A stretch of DNA of 64,000 bases from [Clostridium] hylemonae DSM 15053 (GTDB lineage Bacteria; Bacillota; Clostridia; Lachnospirales; Lachnospiraceae). The stretch lies in assembly GCF_008281175.1 (NCBI RefSeq), contig NZ_CP036524.1:3410001-3474000 (forward strand), given 5' to 3'. Numbering within the stretch: position 1 is the first letter of the stretch; the number at the start of each line of letters is the position of its first letter. This document shows positions 8,821-18,606 of this stretch, in pieces. The position numbers and the translations under genes are program-made. The notes below the pieces were generated by a model, which saw only the letters and a list, made by a program, of their open reading frames with translations, made no database searches and had not been told where the DNA came from.

Positions 8821-9303
8821 ATGAAGGAAATAAAAACACTTGGGGAAAATTTGAAAAGCGCAAGGCAGAAAAAGCAATTCACGCAGGAGTACGTTTCCAG
8901 ACAATTGAATATATCAAGACAGGCAATTTCCAAATGGGAAACAGGAAAAGGCTATCCGGATTTGGATAACCTCGTATTATTGAGCAATTTATATGATGTT
9001 TCACTGGACGAGCTGATGAATAATAAAAACAAACTTCAAAAAAGCTTCAGAATATCGAACTCTTCTCCCTGCAGCGAAGAGTTACTCTTCGCACACATTG
9101 AGGAACTTCAGCTTGCCGTCATATTATCAATATCCTGCCTTTTCCCTCCAATAGGTTTATTAGCTCCTATAGGCGTACTGATCTGGATGAAAAAAAAGAA
9201 AAAATACTATAAGACAATAGTTATTTTCTCCGTTTTTTTGTACGTTGCCAAATTATTACAGCTTTTGTTCCATATTAAATATAGTCTTTCATTTTTCCAG
9301 TAA
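8821..9303 (+). CDS. XRE-family regulator with membrane helices
   Basis: This 160-residue protein has an N-terminal Cro/C1 helix-turn-helix (about 8-65; LSARQ-like LKSARQKKQFTQEYVSRQL and ISRQAISKWETGKGYPDL at its core). A linker and two hydrophobic segments follow (about 102-122 and 132-150), which suggest membrane anchoring. It is divergent from the small secreted-protein gene, 308 bp away, and convergent with the MsmK-type ATPase gene (37-bp gap). Membrane-tethered XRE proteins often sense peptides or wall stress; control of the neighbouring secreted protein is inference. Confidence 0.8.
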   Translation: MKEIKTLGENLKSARQKKQFTQEYVSRQLNISRQAISKWETGKGYPDLDNLVLLSNLYDVSLDELMNNKNKLQKSFRISNSSPCSEELLFAHIEELQLAVILSISCLFPPIGLLAPIGVLIWMKKKKKYYKTIVIFSVFLYVAKLLQLLFHIKYSLSFFQ

Positions 9304-9340
9304 CTATTCGTTTACAATAGTAAAATTACCGCGCCGGGCT

Positions 9341-10453
9341 TTAAACTCCCAGCGCCAGTTCAGTTACAGGGTCAAATATATGTGCTTTATCCATATCCAT
9401 CCCCCATGTTACCATATGATCCCTTCTGGCCGCAGTGTCCGGCTCCACTCTTGCCGCCATACTGCTTCCCGCAAAATCAAAGTACAGGTATGCCTCCGCC
9501 CCGAGCATCTCATATACCCGGACACTCTGCCGCGTTTTCATGCAATTTCTCGAAACGATATCCTCCGGACGGTCATAGATGTCTTCCGGACGGATCCCAA
9601 GGACGATCTTTCTGCCGATATATCCGTTCTCTCTAAGCCACTGCCCCCTGACATGGGGAAGTTTTCCTTCCGCCTGCCCCGCCTTTGCGATCACATCTTT
9701 TCCTGACTCTGTACATACAGCCTCGATAAAATTCATCTGAGGTGTTCCGATAAAACCAGCCACAAACTTATTTGCCGGAGAATCATACAGACGGCCCGGG
9801 CTGTCGATCTGCTGGATGACGCCGTCTTTCATCACGACGATCCTCGTTCCAAGCGTCATGGCCTCCGTCTGGTCATGCGTCACATAGATAAATGTAGTGC
9901 TTAAGCTTCTGTACAGCTTCAGAATCTCGCCTCTCATCTGTGTCCGCAGCTTTGCGTCCAGATTGGAGAGCGGCTCATCCATAAGGAACACGCGGGGCTC
10001 TCTCACGATCGCCCGTCCCATGGCCACCCTCTGCTTCTGCCCTCCGGATAATTCCCGGGGCTTACGCTGCAGGATAGGACGGATATCAAGTATATCAGCC
10101 ACTTCCTCTACTTTATGCCTTATGTTATCTTTAGAAAGCTTTCTGAGCTTCAGACTGTACGCTATGTTATCGTATACAGTCATATGCGGATAAAGGGCAT
10201 AATTCTGGAACACCATGGCAATATCCCTGTCACAGGCCTCCACCTCATTCATGCGTTTCCCGTTCATGAGAAAAACTCCGTCCGTTATTCCCTCCAGCCC
10301 CGCTATCATGCGAAGCGTCGTTGATTTCCCACAGCCGGACGGCCCGACAAAAACAACGAACTCTTTATCGCTTACACAAAGGTTAAAATCTTTTACGGCC
10401 TCGCTGCCGTCTTCATACCGTTTATACACATGCTCTAATGCTATCTGCGCCAT
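9341..10453 (-). CDS. ABC importer ATPase, MsmK/UgpC/MalK type
   Basis: The ATPase has 370 residues: Walker [11 protein letters not shown], signature [10 protein letters not shown], Walker [14 protein letters not shown], switch histidine in [10 protein letters not shown], and the C-terminal OB-type regulatory domain of the MalK group ([16 protein letters not shown]). The ATG at 10453 follows AGGAGGGATCGTT and overlaps the HAD gene by 32 nt. It is the last gene of the leftward operon with two permeases and a binding protein. It may also power the ATPase-less importer at 4819-7925, as MsmK serves several importers in streptococci. Confidence 0.93.
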   Translation of the reverse strand: MAQIALEHVYKRYEDGSEAVKDFNLCVSDKEFVVFVGPSGCGKSTTLRMIAGLEGITDGVFLMNGKRMNEVEACDRDIAMVFQNYALYPHMTVYDNIAYSLKLRKLSKDNIRHKVEEVADILDIRPILQRKPRELSGGQKQRVAMGRAIVREPRVFLMDEPLSNLDAKLRTQMRGEILKLYRSLSTTFIYVTHDQTEAMTLGTRIVVMKDGVIQQIDSPGRLYDSPANKFVAGFIGTPQMNFIEAVCTESGKDVIAKAGQAEGKLPHVRGQWLRENGYIGRKIVLGIRPEDIYDRPEDIVSRNCMKTRQSVRVYEMLGAEAYLYFDFAGSSMAARVEPDTAARRDHMVTWGMDMDKAHIFDPVTELALGV

Positions 10454-11195
10454 AACGATCCCTCCTGCCTTCTTCACCGCACAGCTTCACAACATCGGAA
10501 GCTGTCTCAAAGATATAATCCGCCTCCCGGTAATAATCCGCCCTCGTACTTACTCCGCTCAAGACGCCCACCGCAACGCTCCCGCACTGTCTGGCAAACC
10601 GGATGTCATTAAACGTATCGCCTACAACAGCTATCTCCTCCGGCTGAATCCCTGTTTGCGCCGCAAACGCCAGCAGCATGTCCGGCGCCGGCTTCGGCGC
10701 CTGTTTTCCGTCATCCGCGCCTACATAGTCAAAATACTCTCTCACTCCCAGAGTATCCAGGCAGTTTTCAGCGGAGGCCAGCGTATCTGCGGTAGCCAGT
10801 CCTATAAAAATCCCTCTCTCCTTCAGCTGCCGGAATACGTGGTTTAGGTGGAACAGTGGTTTAAACTGTATCTCCGGCCGGTTTATGTACGCGGAAAACA
10901 AAGATACGAGCTGCCTGTGAATGACCTTACACGGTATATTGATTCCGGCGGCTGCAAGCGCCTCCTTCACATGTGAGGCGATCTCCTCGTAAGGCTCAAA
11001 GGCAAGCGGTCCTTTTGGATCTACTTTCCCGCCTGACATTCCGATCGTCCTGAACAGGTACTCCCTCATCTTTTCTGTCTCTTCGATCCCGTTTTCTCTC
11101 ATAAATGCGGGGATCACTGTCCGGGCGGCCTCTTCCCACAAGTCAAAGAAGTCGATCAGCGTTCCGTCTTTGTCAAATAATATTCCCTTGATCAT
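10422..11195 (-). CDS. HAD-family phosphatase
   Basis: This 257-residue hydrolase has the HAD motifs: DKDGTLID (nucleophile D8 and D10), motif II threonine in GLATADT, a lysine in [10 protein letters not shown], and the acidic pair in [13 protein letters not shown] helical cap lies between motifs I and II. The start overlaps the PHP gene by 23 nt and uses GAGGAGGAAGAGC. Co-transcription with a Ugp-type importer and a PHP phosphoesterase suggests it removes phosphate from an imported or released phosphate ester, for example glycerol phosphate; the substrate is inferred. Confidence 0.85.
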   Translation of the reverse strand: MIKGILFDKDGTLIDFFDLWEEAARTVIPAFMRENGIEETEKMREYLFRTIGMSGGKVDPKGPLAFEPYEEIASHVKEALAAAGINIPCKVIHRQLVSLFSAYINRPEIQFKPLFHLNHVFRQLKERGIFIGLATADTLASAENCLDTLGVREYFDYVGADDGKQAPKPAPDMLLAFAAQTGIQPEEIAVVGDTFNDIRFARQCGSVAVGVLSGVSTRADYYREADYIFETASDVVKLCGEEGRRDRYGADSIRACV

Positions 11196-12705
11196 GCTCT
11201 TCCTCCTCCATGTAATGTACCGCCTCCTTGAAGGTCTTCAGTCTGTGTTCTTTTTTTCCGCTGTAAATGGGGTTCACATAGGCGGCAAACTCTCCTCTGC
11301 TGTCTCTTACATCGAGGCGGGCCCAGTGCCAGAAATCCGGTTCAAGACCGATCTGCGCCTCACCTTCATAGACATCCGGCCCGCTCCTTACCAGCTCTAT
11401 ACGGAATCTCACACGGTTCATTACCATATAGACTTGCGGTTCTTCCCCCAGTCCGGTTATTTTCACACAGTACCGCACCTCTGTATGCTGTTCACACACA
11501 ATCTCATCTCCCGGCAGATAAGACACGCCTCCGGCACAGATATTCAGTTTCAGACTGCAGTGCCTGCTCACATAGACATGCCCTTTTTTCATCGCCCGGA
11601 GCATATTTTCGGGTGACAGTTCCTCTGTAAATACATACGTTCCGGGATCTCCGGCAACAGACGGCTCCCGGGCGCCCTCATAATACTCTGTGATGAGATT
11701 ATGGGAGTCGCTTCCTCCTATCCCGTATATTTTGTAGCCGTCCTGCCACAGCCAGTCAAGAAAGCGGATTGCCTTCCAGTTAGATTTTCCGGCGTATGTG
11801 TAGGTAGGGTCGTTGACTATCTCCAGAAAGTCGATCTGCCCGAGGGGCGTTTCCTCATATTTCCACTTCCAGATATGCAGGAACGGATGATTTATGCTGA
11901 TGCCCCATCCTCTTTTCCGGGCCTCTTCCCACACTTCTTTCATATATGCCCCTGTATGCGTTCCGCCCATATGTGCCAGAATACGGGGAAGCGCTTCCGG
12001 CATCCTGTCGATACCGAAGAGGTTGCAGTGTCCCTGTTCCGTTGTTACTTCAATACCGGGGACTGCCATGACTTCTGTCTCCACCCAGCCCGTATGTATG
12101 ACGTTATGCTCTGTTGGCACGTAAAAATCCAGATCCATATCTGCCGCTTTTTTCATGGCATTTTCCACCGTTTCTCTGCCGTCCGAAAGGCAGGTATGCG
12201 TATGGAAGTCCCCTTTATACCATCTCCGCTCTCTCCGGAACACTTTATTCCAGTCATACATATCGTGGAACAGTTCCCCATCGCCCCTGCCGCTCACCCA
12301 GCAGTGCCTGCCGGTATAATCCGGCCGCGGAGCGTCTCCCTCTGCCATGTCTGCCAGTCTGACTGTCAGAGTACATGCGCCGTCGCCCGGACGCTGCTTC
12401 ACGTATTCTGTAAATATATATATGATCAGTTCCCACCGTCCTGCGCCGACGGAACCGGGCACACCTCCGATACTCGTATCACACGGCCCTCTGCCGATAC
12501 AGATCAGCGGGCTCCCATATCCGATCAGCTTCTGAAGTCTTATATGTCCGCCCTCGTCCTTCAATATGATATAACCGGCCGGGCCGCAGTCCTCCTCTGT
12601 ACCCACTTCTATATATAAGCGTTCAAGAGACTGGGGAATCCAAAAGGACTCCCCAAACATCGGCTCTGTATGTTTATTGATCTCAAATGTAAAACTTTTA
12701 TCCAT
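11173..12705 (-). CDS. PHP-domain metal-dependent phosphoesterase (CehA/McbA-like)
   Basis: The protein has 510 residues. An N-terminal beta-sandwich-like region (about 1-155) is followed by a PHP domain with metal-binding motifs GDFHTHTCLSDG, PTEHN, GIEVTTEQGHCNLFG, SINHPF and GIGGSDSHN. A C-terminal region of about 100 residues resembles a beta domain. There is no signal peptide, so it should be cytoplasmic. It sits between the binding-protein gene (5-bp gap) and the HAD gene (23-nt overlap). In this context a phosphodiesterase acting on an imported glycerophosphodiester-like compound is plausible but unproven. Confidence 0.82.
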   Translation of the reverse strand: MDKSFTFEINKHTEPMFGESFWIPQSLERLYIEVGTEEDCGPAGYIILKDEGGHIRLQKLIGYGSPLICIGRGPCDTSIGGVPGSVGAGRWELIIYIFTEYVKQRPGDGACTLTVRLADMAEGDAPRPDYTGRHCWVSGRGDGELFHDMYDWNKVFRRERRWYKGDFHTHTCLSDGRETVENAMKKAADMDLDFYVPTEHNVIHTGWVETEVMAVPGIEVTTEQGHCNLFGIDRMPEALPRILAHMGGTHTGAYMKEVWEEARKRGWGISINHPFLHIWKWKYEETPLGQIDFLEIVNDPTYTYAGKSNWKAIRFLDWLWQDGYKIYGIGGSDSHNLITEYYEGAREPSVAGDPGTYVFTEELSPENMLRAMKKGHVYVSRHCSLKLNICAGGVSYLPGDEIVCEQHTEVRYCVKITGLGEEPQVYMVMNRVRFRIELVRSGPDVYEGEAQIGLEPDFWHWARLDVRDSRGEFAAYVNPIYSGKKEHRLKTFKEAVHYMEEEEHDQGNII

Positions 12706-12710
12706 CTTTT

Positions 12711-14009
12711 TTACTCCACGCTGTCCAACGCAGCCTGTGCTGTTTTCTGTGCCTGGTCAAGCGCTTCTTTTGCCGGCTTTCCCTCTATCTCCACCTGATC
12801 GGCGGCAACGGAAAGCGCATCGAATATCTTGCCTCCCGTCGGATCCTCCGGGAGGATCGAACCGTGCTGTGCCTGGGAAAACGGTACAAGCGCCTGCGGG
12901 TTTTCTTCCGTATAACTTTTATACTTGTCAACATCCTGTGTAGACTGGCGCACCGGTACATAGCCAGTCTCCATGGACCACTCCGCCTGCTGTTCTGGCT
13001 CTGTAAAGTATTTCATAAAATCATATACGCCCTGCTTTTCTTTGTCCGTGGAATCTTTCAGCATGATGAGCTGAAGAGCATCCGCAGTCGGTGCGGACGG
13101 ATTGCTTCCCCAGCCAGGCTGTTCCATCGCCTGCACTATGGAAAAATCAAGGTCTGCCTGGTCTCCCGATGAACCGGTATAACCGCCGGCCTTATTCTGA
13201 AGCACATCGTCAATGGTGGAGTACCAGTATTCCCATCCCTGTCCTCCGGAGTGAATGCGCATGATTTTATCGTCGTGGATCCATTGGCGGAAGCTCTCCC
13301 ATACTTCTACCCACTCTTCACTGTTAATAAGTACCTTCTTGCCGTCGTCGCTTAAGATTTTACCGCCGTTGCTCAAAGAAGCGTCTACAAGATTATCCTT
13401 TCCCCACATCGGCTCCCAGCCATAGAAAGATTCGCCGCCGGACATTTTCTTTGCCGCGGCCTCCAGATCCTGCCACGTCTTGATCGTATCAGGGTCAATG
13501 CCGGCATCCTCAAACGCCTGAACATTGTAGTACATCACCTGAGTCGTGCCGTATGCAGGCAGTGCAAAGAGCTTTCCGTCTTCATCTTTACCCTGGTCGA
13601 AGAACACCGGGAGGTAGTCGGACTCGTCAAACGTATCGTCGTCTTTGATGTAGGAACTGATGTCTTCCGTCAGGCCCTTCCTTGAGAGATTTCTCGCCTT
13701 ATCCACATCCAGAAGCGCTATATCCGGCGCTTTCTTTCCTGCGATTCCCGCCTGCAGCTTCTCGTATGTCTCCGTGTAATCGGCCTGTGTCACTGTATTG
13801 ATGTGGTATTCTGACTGTGACTCATTATAGGCATCTACAATGCCCTGAAATACATTGACCGCTGTCTTTCCTCCCGAATACCAGAAGTCGATCTCCGTCG
13901 TCTTGCCGTCTTCAGCCGCCGAAGCCTTGTCTGTGCTGCCGCATCCTGCTGCCAGCGCCGCCGTGACAGATATGACAAGCGCCATCGAAATAAGCTTTTT
14001 CATTTTCAT
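12711..14009 (-). CDS. ABC extracellular binding lipoprotein (UgpB/family 1)
   Basis: The protein has 432 residues with a lipobox at TAALAAGC. The fold segments are typical of family 1 binding proteins: IDFWYSGGKTAVNVFQGIVDAYN, KAPDIALLDV, LPAYGTTQVMYYN. Tryptophan-rich GWEPMWGKDN may line the ligand pocket, as in UgpB. It is the third gene of the operon, after the two permeases, and is followed by the PHP gene. The glycerol-phosphate-type ligand is suggested only by the phosphoesterase neighbours. Confidence 0.9.
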   Translation of the reverse strand: MKMKKLISMALVISVTAALAAGCGSTDKASAAEDGKTTEIDFWYSGGKTAVNVFQGIVDAYNESQSEYHINTVTQADYTETYEKLQAGIAGKKAPDIALLDVDKARNLSRKGLTEDISSYIKDDDTFDESDYLPVFFDQGKDEDGKLFALPAYGTTQVMYYNVQAFEDAGIDPDTIKTWQDLEAAAKKMSGGESFYGWEPMWGKDNLVDASLSNGGKILSDDGKKVLINSEEWVEVWESFRQWIHDDKIMRIHSGGQGWEYWYSTIDDVLQNKAGGYTGSSGDQADLDFSIVQAMEQPGWGSNPSAPTADALQLIMLKDSTDKEKQGVYDFMKYFTEPEQQAEWSMETGYVPVRQSTQDVDKYKSYTEENPQALVPFSQAQHGSILPEDPTGGKIFDALSVAADQVEIEGKPAKEALDQAQKTAQAALDSVE

Positions 14010-14062
14010 ATGATTTCTCCTTACCCATGTTGTATTTTATAATGCATCTATGTAAAAAGGGA

Positions 14063-14971
14063 TCATCCCTTCATACCCGTGTCTCCTCCGATACCGTTGA
14101 TAAACCACTTCTGCGTAAACCCAAACAGAATCAGAAGCGGTACGACGATCAATGTGCTTCCCGCCATAACAAGCGGCCACTCTGTCCCATATGCCCCGCC
14201 TTCGATAAAGAAGCGCCGCAGTCCCTGGGACACCAGGCTTAACTCCGGTGAATCCGTGATCAGGGACGGCCACATATAGTTGTTGTAACAGGTGATGAAG
14301 CTCATCAGAATAAATGTGATAAAAGACGATTTCGTCATAGGCGCCACGATCTTCCACAATATCTGCCAGTGGCTTGCGCCGTCTATCCTTGCCGCCTCTA
14401 TCATTCCCGCCGGCACCTGCATGAACGCCTGCCTCAGGAGAAATATGCCGAATATGCTCACCATGCTTGATATGATAAGCCCCCGGTAAGTGTTCAGCAT
14501 ATTCCAGTCTGCCAGTATGATATAGCTTGGAATATATGTAGCCGCAGTGGGCAGCATGTACGTCCCCATAATCAGCGCAAACAGCGCCTTGCGTCCTCTG
14601 AATGTCATGAACACCATGGCATATGTGATCATGGCGCCCGTCACAAGCTGCAGTCCCACCGTGGCAGTAGAAACGAACAAACTGTTTCCTATATACCTAA
14701 GAAGCGGAGATTCAAACAGCACTGATCGGAAGTTCTGCCACTGAGGGCTGGCCGGAAAGAACTGTGTCACATCCATCACTTCCGCCTTTGTTTTCAACGC
14801 GCTCAAAACCATCCAGAGAAATGGAAATATTGTAAATACTCCGGCTGTAAAAAGGACCGCCGTCTTCCCCGCGCCTCTGACCGCTTTTGCCGCTTTAAAC
14901 GACAATGGGATCTGGTGTACCTGTGCTCCGCCCTGCCGGTCATATTTTTCTAATATATTCTGTTCATTCAT
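14063..14971 (-). CDS. ABC permease, MalG/UgpE type
   Basis: This 302-residue inner-membrane permease has about six helices and an EAA loop (IEAARIDGASHWQILWKIV, with AARIDGAS at its core). An N-terminal cytoplasmic tail of about 35 residues precedes the first helix. GGAGAAGATAAA precedes the ATG. It follows the MalF-type gene by 15 bp and precedes the binding-protein gene. Confidence 0.92.
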   Translation of the reverse strand: MNEQNILEKYDRQGGAQVHQIPLSFKAAKAVRGAGKTAVLFTAGVFTIFPFLWMVLSALKTKAEVMDVTQFFPASPQWQNFRSVLFESPLLRYIGNSLFVSTATVGLQLVTGAMITYAMVFMTFRGRKALFALIMGTYMLPTAATYIPSYIILADWNMLNTYRGLIISSMVSIFGIFLLRQAFMQVPAGMIEAARIDGASHWQILWKIVAPMTKSSFITFILMSFITCYNNYMWPSLITDSPELSLVSQGLRRFFIEGGAYGTEWPLVMAGSTLIVVPLLILFGFTQKWFINGIGGDTGMKG

Positions 14972-14986
14972 TTTATCTTCTCCTTA

Positions 14987-15859
14987 TCAATAGTGGACCC
15001 ATCTCTTGGATGCCTGAAACTGGAATACGGACAGCGCTACTGTGATGAGGATCAGCACCATGGCCACCGCTGTCGCCTGCCCCATGTCAAATTCCTCAAA
15101 TCCCAGCTGATAGTACATATACAGGAGCGTCCTTGTGCTTCCGGAAGGTCCGCCCTGTGTCAGGATCTGTATCTGGTCATACGCCTGAAGTGAATTTATC
15201 ATCGTTATGATCGTAAGAAAGAAGGTGGTCGGCGAGATACAGGGAACCGTAATATCGCGGAACCTCTGCCATCTTTTCGCCCCGTCGAGACCGCACGCCT
15301 CATAAAGTTCTCCCGGCACTTTCTCCAGCGCCGACAGATAGAAGATCATGGCATATCCAAGGCTTTTCCACACCGTGACAAGTATGACAGACAGCATAGC
15401 CGTATCTGAACTCTGGATCCACTGAAGGCCCGGGAGACCCAAAAAACGCAGAAGAGCATTCGCTATCCCCGTATCCGGCTGGAATATCCATGTCCATACA
15501 ATAGATACCGCCACAGTCGGCGTGATCCATGGAGAGAATAATATAAACTTTACGATTCCGCTCCCCCTGAAATACTTCTGAAGCAGAAGCGCAAGGATCA
15601 GTCCTCCGGCTATCGTCGGTATGAGTGTCCCCAGGGTAAATACTACCGTGTTGCCCAGCGCCTGGTAGAATCTTGTATCTGTGAACAGTTTTATAAAATT
15701 ATCAAAAAAGACAAACTGATAATCCGGCGACATATAATCCCAGTTGGTAAAACTGATGAGCAGCGATTTCAAAATAGGGTAGATCCAGAATATTGCCAAA
15801 GGTACAAGCGCAGGCAGTACAAACAACAGCACACTGCTTCTATTTTTCATTTTCTGCAT
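14987..15859 (-). CDS. ABC permease, MalF/UgpA type
   Basis: This 290-residue permease has six predicted helices and an EAA-type loop (YEACGLDGAKRWQRFRDITV, with GLDGAKRWQRF at its core). AGAGGAAAAAGAAAA precedes the ATG at 15859; a second ATG three codons on is possible. It lies 28 bp downstream of the MATE gene on the same strand, so read-through from the MATE promoter may feed this operon. Confidence 0.92.
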   Translation of the reverse strand: MQKMKNRSSVLLFVLPALVPLAIFWIYPILKSLLISFTNWDYMSPDYQFVFFDNFIKLFTDTRFYQALGNTVVFTLGTLIPTIAGGLILALLLQKYFRGSGIVKFILFSPWITPTVAVSIVWTWIFQPDTGIANALLRFLGLPGLQWIQSSDTAMLSVILVTVWKSLGYAMIFYLSALEKVPGELYEACGLDGAKRWQRFRDITVPCISPTTFFLTIITMINSLQAYDQIQILTQGGPSGSTRTLLYMYYQLGFEEFDMGQATAVAMVLILITVALSVFQFQASKRWVHY

Positions 15860-15887
15860 TTTTCTTTTTCCTCTTTTCTCCTTTTAT

Positions 15888-17213
15888 TCAACGGCCACAT
15901 CTTACCACCGCAGTATTAAGTCTGCTTTTTCTTCTTGTAAAACATATGTTAAATATAAGAAGCATAACGAGCTGGCCGGCCGGAAAGGCAGCCCATACCC
16001 CGTTTATCCCCCATATTTCCGGCAGGATAAAAAGGAGGACAGGCATGGCGATCAGAGTCTCGCCGTATATTAATCTGGAGGCGTCTTTTATCCGAAGTAC
16101 CGAATTCATGTATGCAATATGGAACTTTACCGGTCCCATAACGAAAAACGCGGTACTGCTGACAGTCATCCCTGTATCAAAATAAGCTGCCGACCGCTTG
16201 GACAACCCGAACACATCGGGGATCACCGGCTTCACCGCATATACGAGCAGGGCAAGCAGCAGTCCTGCGGCCGCCGCAAAACGTTCCCCCGTACTGCGGA
16301 TATACGCAAGCTCCTCCATACGGTCTCCGCCGCAGTAATAACTCATCAAAGGCTGCGAACCGTCTCCGATACCGGTCAGAATATACTGTACGGGAAAGGT
16401 GATATAAGAGATGACCGCATAACATGCAACAGCAGCGCCGCCCCCGTATTGAAGACATCTCTGATTCGTAAATACCAGGATCAGAGACGGGGCAAGCGAC
16501 AGACCAAACGCCGAAGCCCCGGTCCTCAAAATGTGCACCGCCGTTTTCCGATCCAGTGTAAGCTTCAGCGGCTCCTCCCCTTTGCCATAAATGAGGAAAA
16601 ATCCTGTCAGGGCCGTCACAAGCTGCGCCGCCACAGTTCCCAGCGCCGCGCCGCGGACACCCAGACCAAACCGGAAGATCAGAATATAATTCAGTACGAG
16701 ATTCACAAGCATTCCCGCAGACATGCCTGCCACAGCTCCAAGAGCCCTTCCTCTATTGCGCAGGATGGGGATGATGCCCGTACCGACGGTCTGAAAAACA
16801 GCGCCCAGTATAATGACCTCACTGTAATCTCCCGCTTTTACGCTGACATCTCCCGAGGCTCCGAGTATGCGTAACATCTGCGGATATAAACAATACAGGA
16901 CCCCGGTTATAAAGAGGCCTTCCACGATCAAAAGCGTCACTGTCTGGCCGTAAATTTTACTGCTCTTTTCCCCCTCACCCATCCCCCTGCAGTTAGAGTA
17001 GAGGATGCTGCCTCCCATCCCCGATCCGACGCCAACGGCTGTTACGAAAGCCGGCAGCGGCCAGGCGATATTGACGGCTGCAAGTCCCGCGTCACCCACA
17101 GCCCGTCCGATGAACAGGCCGTCCACGATCGAATAAAGCCCGGACAGCAGCAGGGCGAAAACCGCGGGCAGGCAATCCTTTGCCCAATTTTTTCTCAAAG
17201 CGTTTTTATCCAT
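15888..17213 (-). CDS. MATE-family efflux transporter
   Basis: The protein has 441 residues with about twelve helices in two halves. Family signatures include GLYSIVDGLFIGRAVGDAGLAA near the start (key DGLFIGR) and MGGSILYSN; the second half begins near LSLAPSLILVFTNQRCLQYGG. MATE proteins export drugs or metabolites with Na+ or H+. The start at 17213 begins the conserved MDKNALRKNW segment, with AAGGAGCAGG upstream; an in-frame ATG at 17282 has no support. Two GTTTGTTAA direct repeats lie in its promoter region. Confidence 0.88.
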   Translation of the reverse strand: MDKNALRKNWAKDCLPAVFALLLSGLYSIVDGLFIGRAVGDAGLAAVNIAWPLPAFVTAVGVGSGMGGSILYSNCRGMGEGEKSSKIYGQTVTLLIVEGLFITGVLYCLYPQMLRILGASGDVSVKAGDYSEVIILGAVFQTVGTGIIPILRNRGRALGAVAGMSAGMLVNLVLNYILIFRFGLGVRGAALGTVAAQLVTALTGFFLIYGKGEEPLKLTLDRKTAVHILRTGASAFGLSLAPSLILVFTNQRCLQYGGGAAVACYAVISYITFPVQYILTGIGDGSQPLMSYYCGGDRMEELAYIRSTGERFAAAAGLLLALLVYAVKPVIPDVFGLSKRSAAYFDTGMTVSSTAFFVMGPVKFHIAYMNSVLRIKDASRLIYGETLIAMPVLLFILPEIWGINGVWAAFPAGQLVMLLIFNICFTRRKSRLNTAVVRCGR

Positions 17214-17308
17214 CACAGATTCCTGCTCCTTCCGTATGATATCTTGCAGTGCAAAGGGCCTAACCGCCTGACGGCGTATCATGACCCCCGAAAACTCTGC
17301 TCAGCGAA

Positions 17309-17363
17309 ATTATAAAGAAGGTTTGTTAAGTCTCTGCTCTGTTTTATGATAAAAGTTTGTTAA
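17309..17363 (-). promoter_or_regulatory. Candidate promoter and direct repeats upstream of the MATE gene
   Basis: A TATAAT (17314-17309) is seen on the minus strand without a good -35. TTAACAAAC occurs twice on that strand (17329-17321 and 17363-17355), once in the spacer and once upstream. This arrangement would suit an activator or repressor site. Confidence 0.35.
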
Positions 17364-17389
17364 TTCTGAACCATTCCGGAAAAAGGCAC

Positions 17390-17421
17390 AAAAAAAACCG
17401 CGGCGGATAAATCCGCCACGG
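17390..17421 (-). terminator. Intrinsic terminator of the M24 peptidase gene
   Basis: On the minus strand GTGGCGGAT pairs with ATCCGCCGC and is followed by an eight-T run. It lies about 25 bp after the peptidase stop codon. Confidence 0.85.
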
Positions 17422-17447
17422 AAATTTTATTAATGTCTGTTAACTTT

Positions 17448-18533
17448 TTACTCTTCCGGTACTACAATAAGGTCTTTCGTGAAGTGGTTCAGCACTTCGC
17501 ATCCGTCCTCTGTAATGATCACAAGATCTTCGATACGTACGCCGATGCCCTCTTCCTGGATATAGATGCCCGGTTCTACGGAGAAGCACTGTCCGACTTT
17601 GATGATATCCTCATTTACAGAAGACACATCTCCGAACTCATGGTCTTCAAGACCGATGGAATGTCCTGTCCTGTGCGTAAAATACTGTCCAAACCCTTTT
17701 TCTTCGATGTAGTTTCTTGCAGCCAGGTCTACGTCGCACATTCTGTTGCCCGGTTTTGCGGCTTCGATACCACGTCTGTTGGCCTCAACTACAATATCGT
17801 AGATTTCCTTTGCGCGGTCGGACACTTCGCCGATAAATACTGTTCTTGTCATGTCAGACGCATAATTGTCTTTGAACGCACCGATGTCAAGCACTACGCA
17901 GTCGCCGCGTTTTCCCTTGGAATCGTCCGTTACGTGATGCGGATCCGCCGCACCTTTTGCATAAGCTGTGATCGGGTCGAATGACACATCTCCGCAGCCA
18001 AGCTCTTTGTAGATCTCACGGATCTTGGCGTTCAGCTCTCTCTCCGTAAGTCCTTTTGATACCCATGGAATCAGCTTTTCCATAGCGATATCATTCAGTC
18101 TGGAGGATTCCCTCATCAGTTCCTGCTCGCCTTCATCCTTTATCATACGGATGTAGTCAACGATAGGAGAACCGTTTACAAATTTGCTTCCGCCGCCCAG
18201 TTCCTGCAGACGGATCAGGAATTTTGCAGGCCATGTCTTGTCAATTCCCATAACCTTGTCTTTTTCAACAAATCTGCTCATGATCTCAACACCGTCCTCG
18301 ATGTCATCATACCACACGATATCTACCCCAAGATCTTTTTCCTGTGGAAACAGTTTGTTGATCATCATTTTGTGATTACCGTTTACATTGAGATACAATG
18401 CAAGTAATCTTTCACCTGGATGAATCCATGCTCCTGTCAGATAGAAGATGGCTACCGGATCAGATATGATCATCTGCGGGACTCCGTTTTCTTCCATTGA
18501 CTTTAAAACTCTTGAAACTTTGTTCTGGTCCAT
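17448..18533 (-). CDS. M24 metallopeptidase, Xaa-Pro aminopeptidase-like
   Basis: This 361-residue enzyme has an N-terminal creatinase-like domain (1-130) and a pita-bread catalytic domain. The metal ligands are visible: D in VVLDIGAFKDN, D in YASDMTRTVF, H in HRTGHSIGLEDHEFG, E in SVEPGIY and E in GVRIEDLV. Members cleave an N-terminal residue before proline in peptides, in the cytoplasm. It lies directly downstream of the feo operon on the same strand but has its own near-consensus promoter and a terminator. Confidence 0.9.
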   Translation of the reverse strand: MDQNKVSRVLKSMEENGVPQMIISDPVAIFYLTGAWIHPGERLLALYLNVNGNHKMMINKLFPQEKDLGVDIVWYDDIEDGVEIMSRFVEKDKVMGIDKTWPAKFLIRLQELGGGSKFVNGSPIVDYIRMIKDEGEQELMRESSRLNDIAMEKLIPWVSKGLTERELNAKIREIYKELGCGDVSFDPITAYAKGAADPHHVTDDSKGKRGDCVVLDIGAFKDNYASDMTRTVFIGEVSDRAKEIYDIVVEANRRGIEAAKPGNRMCDVDLAARNYIEEKGFGQYFTHRTGHSIGLEDHEFGDVSSVNEDIIKVGQCFSVEPGIYIQEEGIGVRIEDLVIITEDGCEVLNHFTKDLIVVPEE

Positions 18534-18567
18534 ATTTTCCCCAACCTTTCATTGTGTATTCGGCATT

Positions 18568-18595
18568 AAAACCGGCAGCTGCACACTACCGGTTT
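18568..18595 (-). terminator. Stem-loop in the peptidase leader / end of the feo operon
   Basis: AAAACCGG (18568-18575) and CCGGTTT (18589-18595), with adjacent complementary bases, form a hairpin followed by TTTT on the minus strand. It may end feo transcripts, but it also lies inside the leader made from the promoter at 18607-18635. Confidence 0.45.
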
Positions 18596-18606
18596 CAACT
18601 AGTCTC

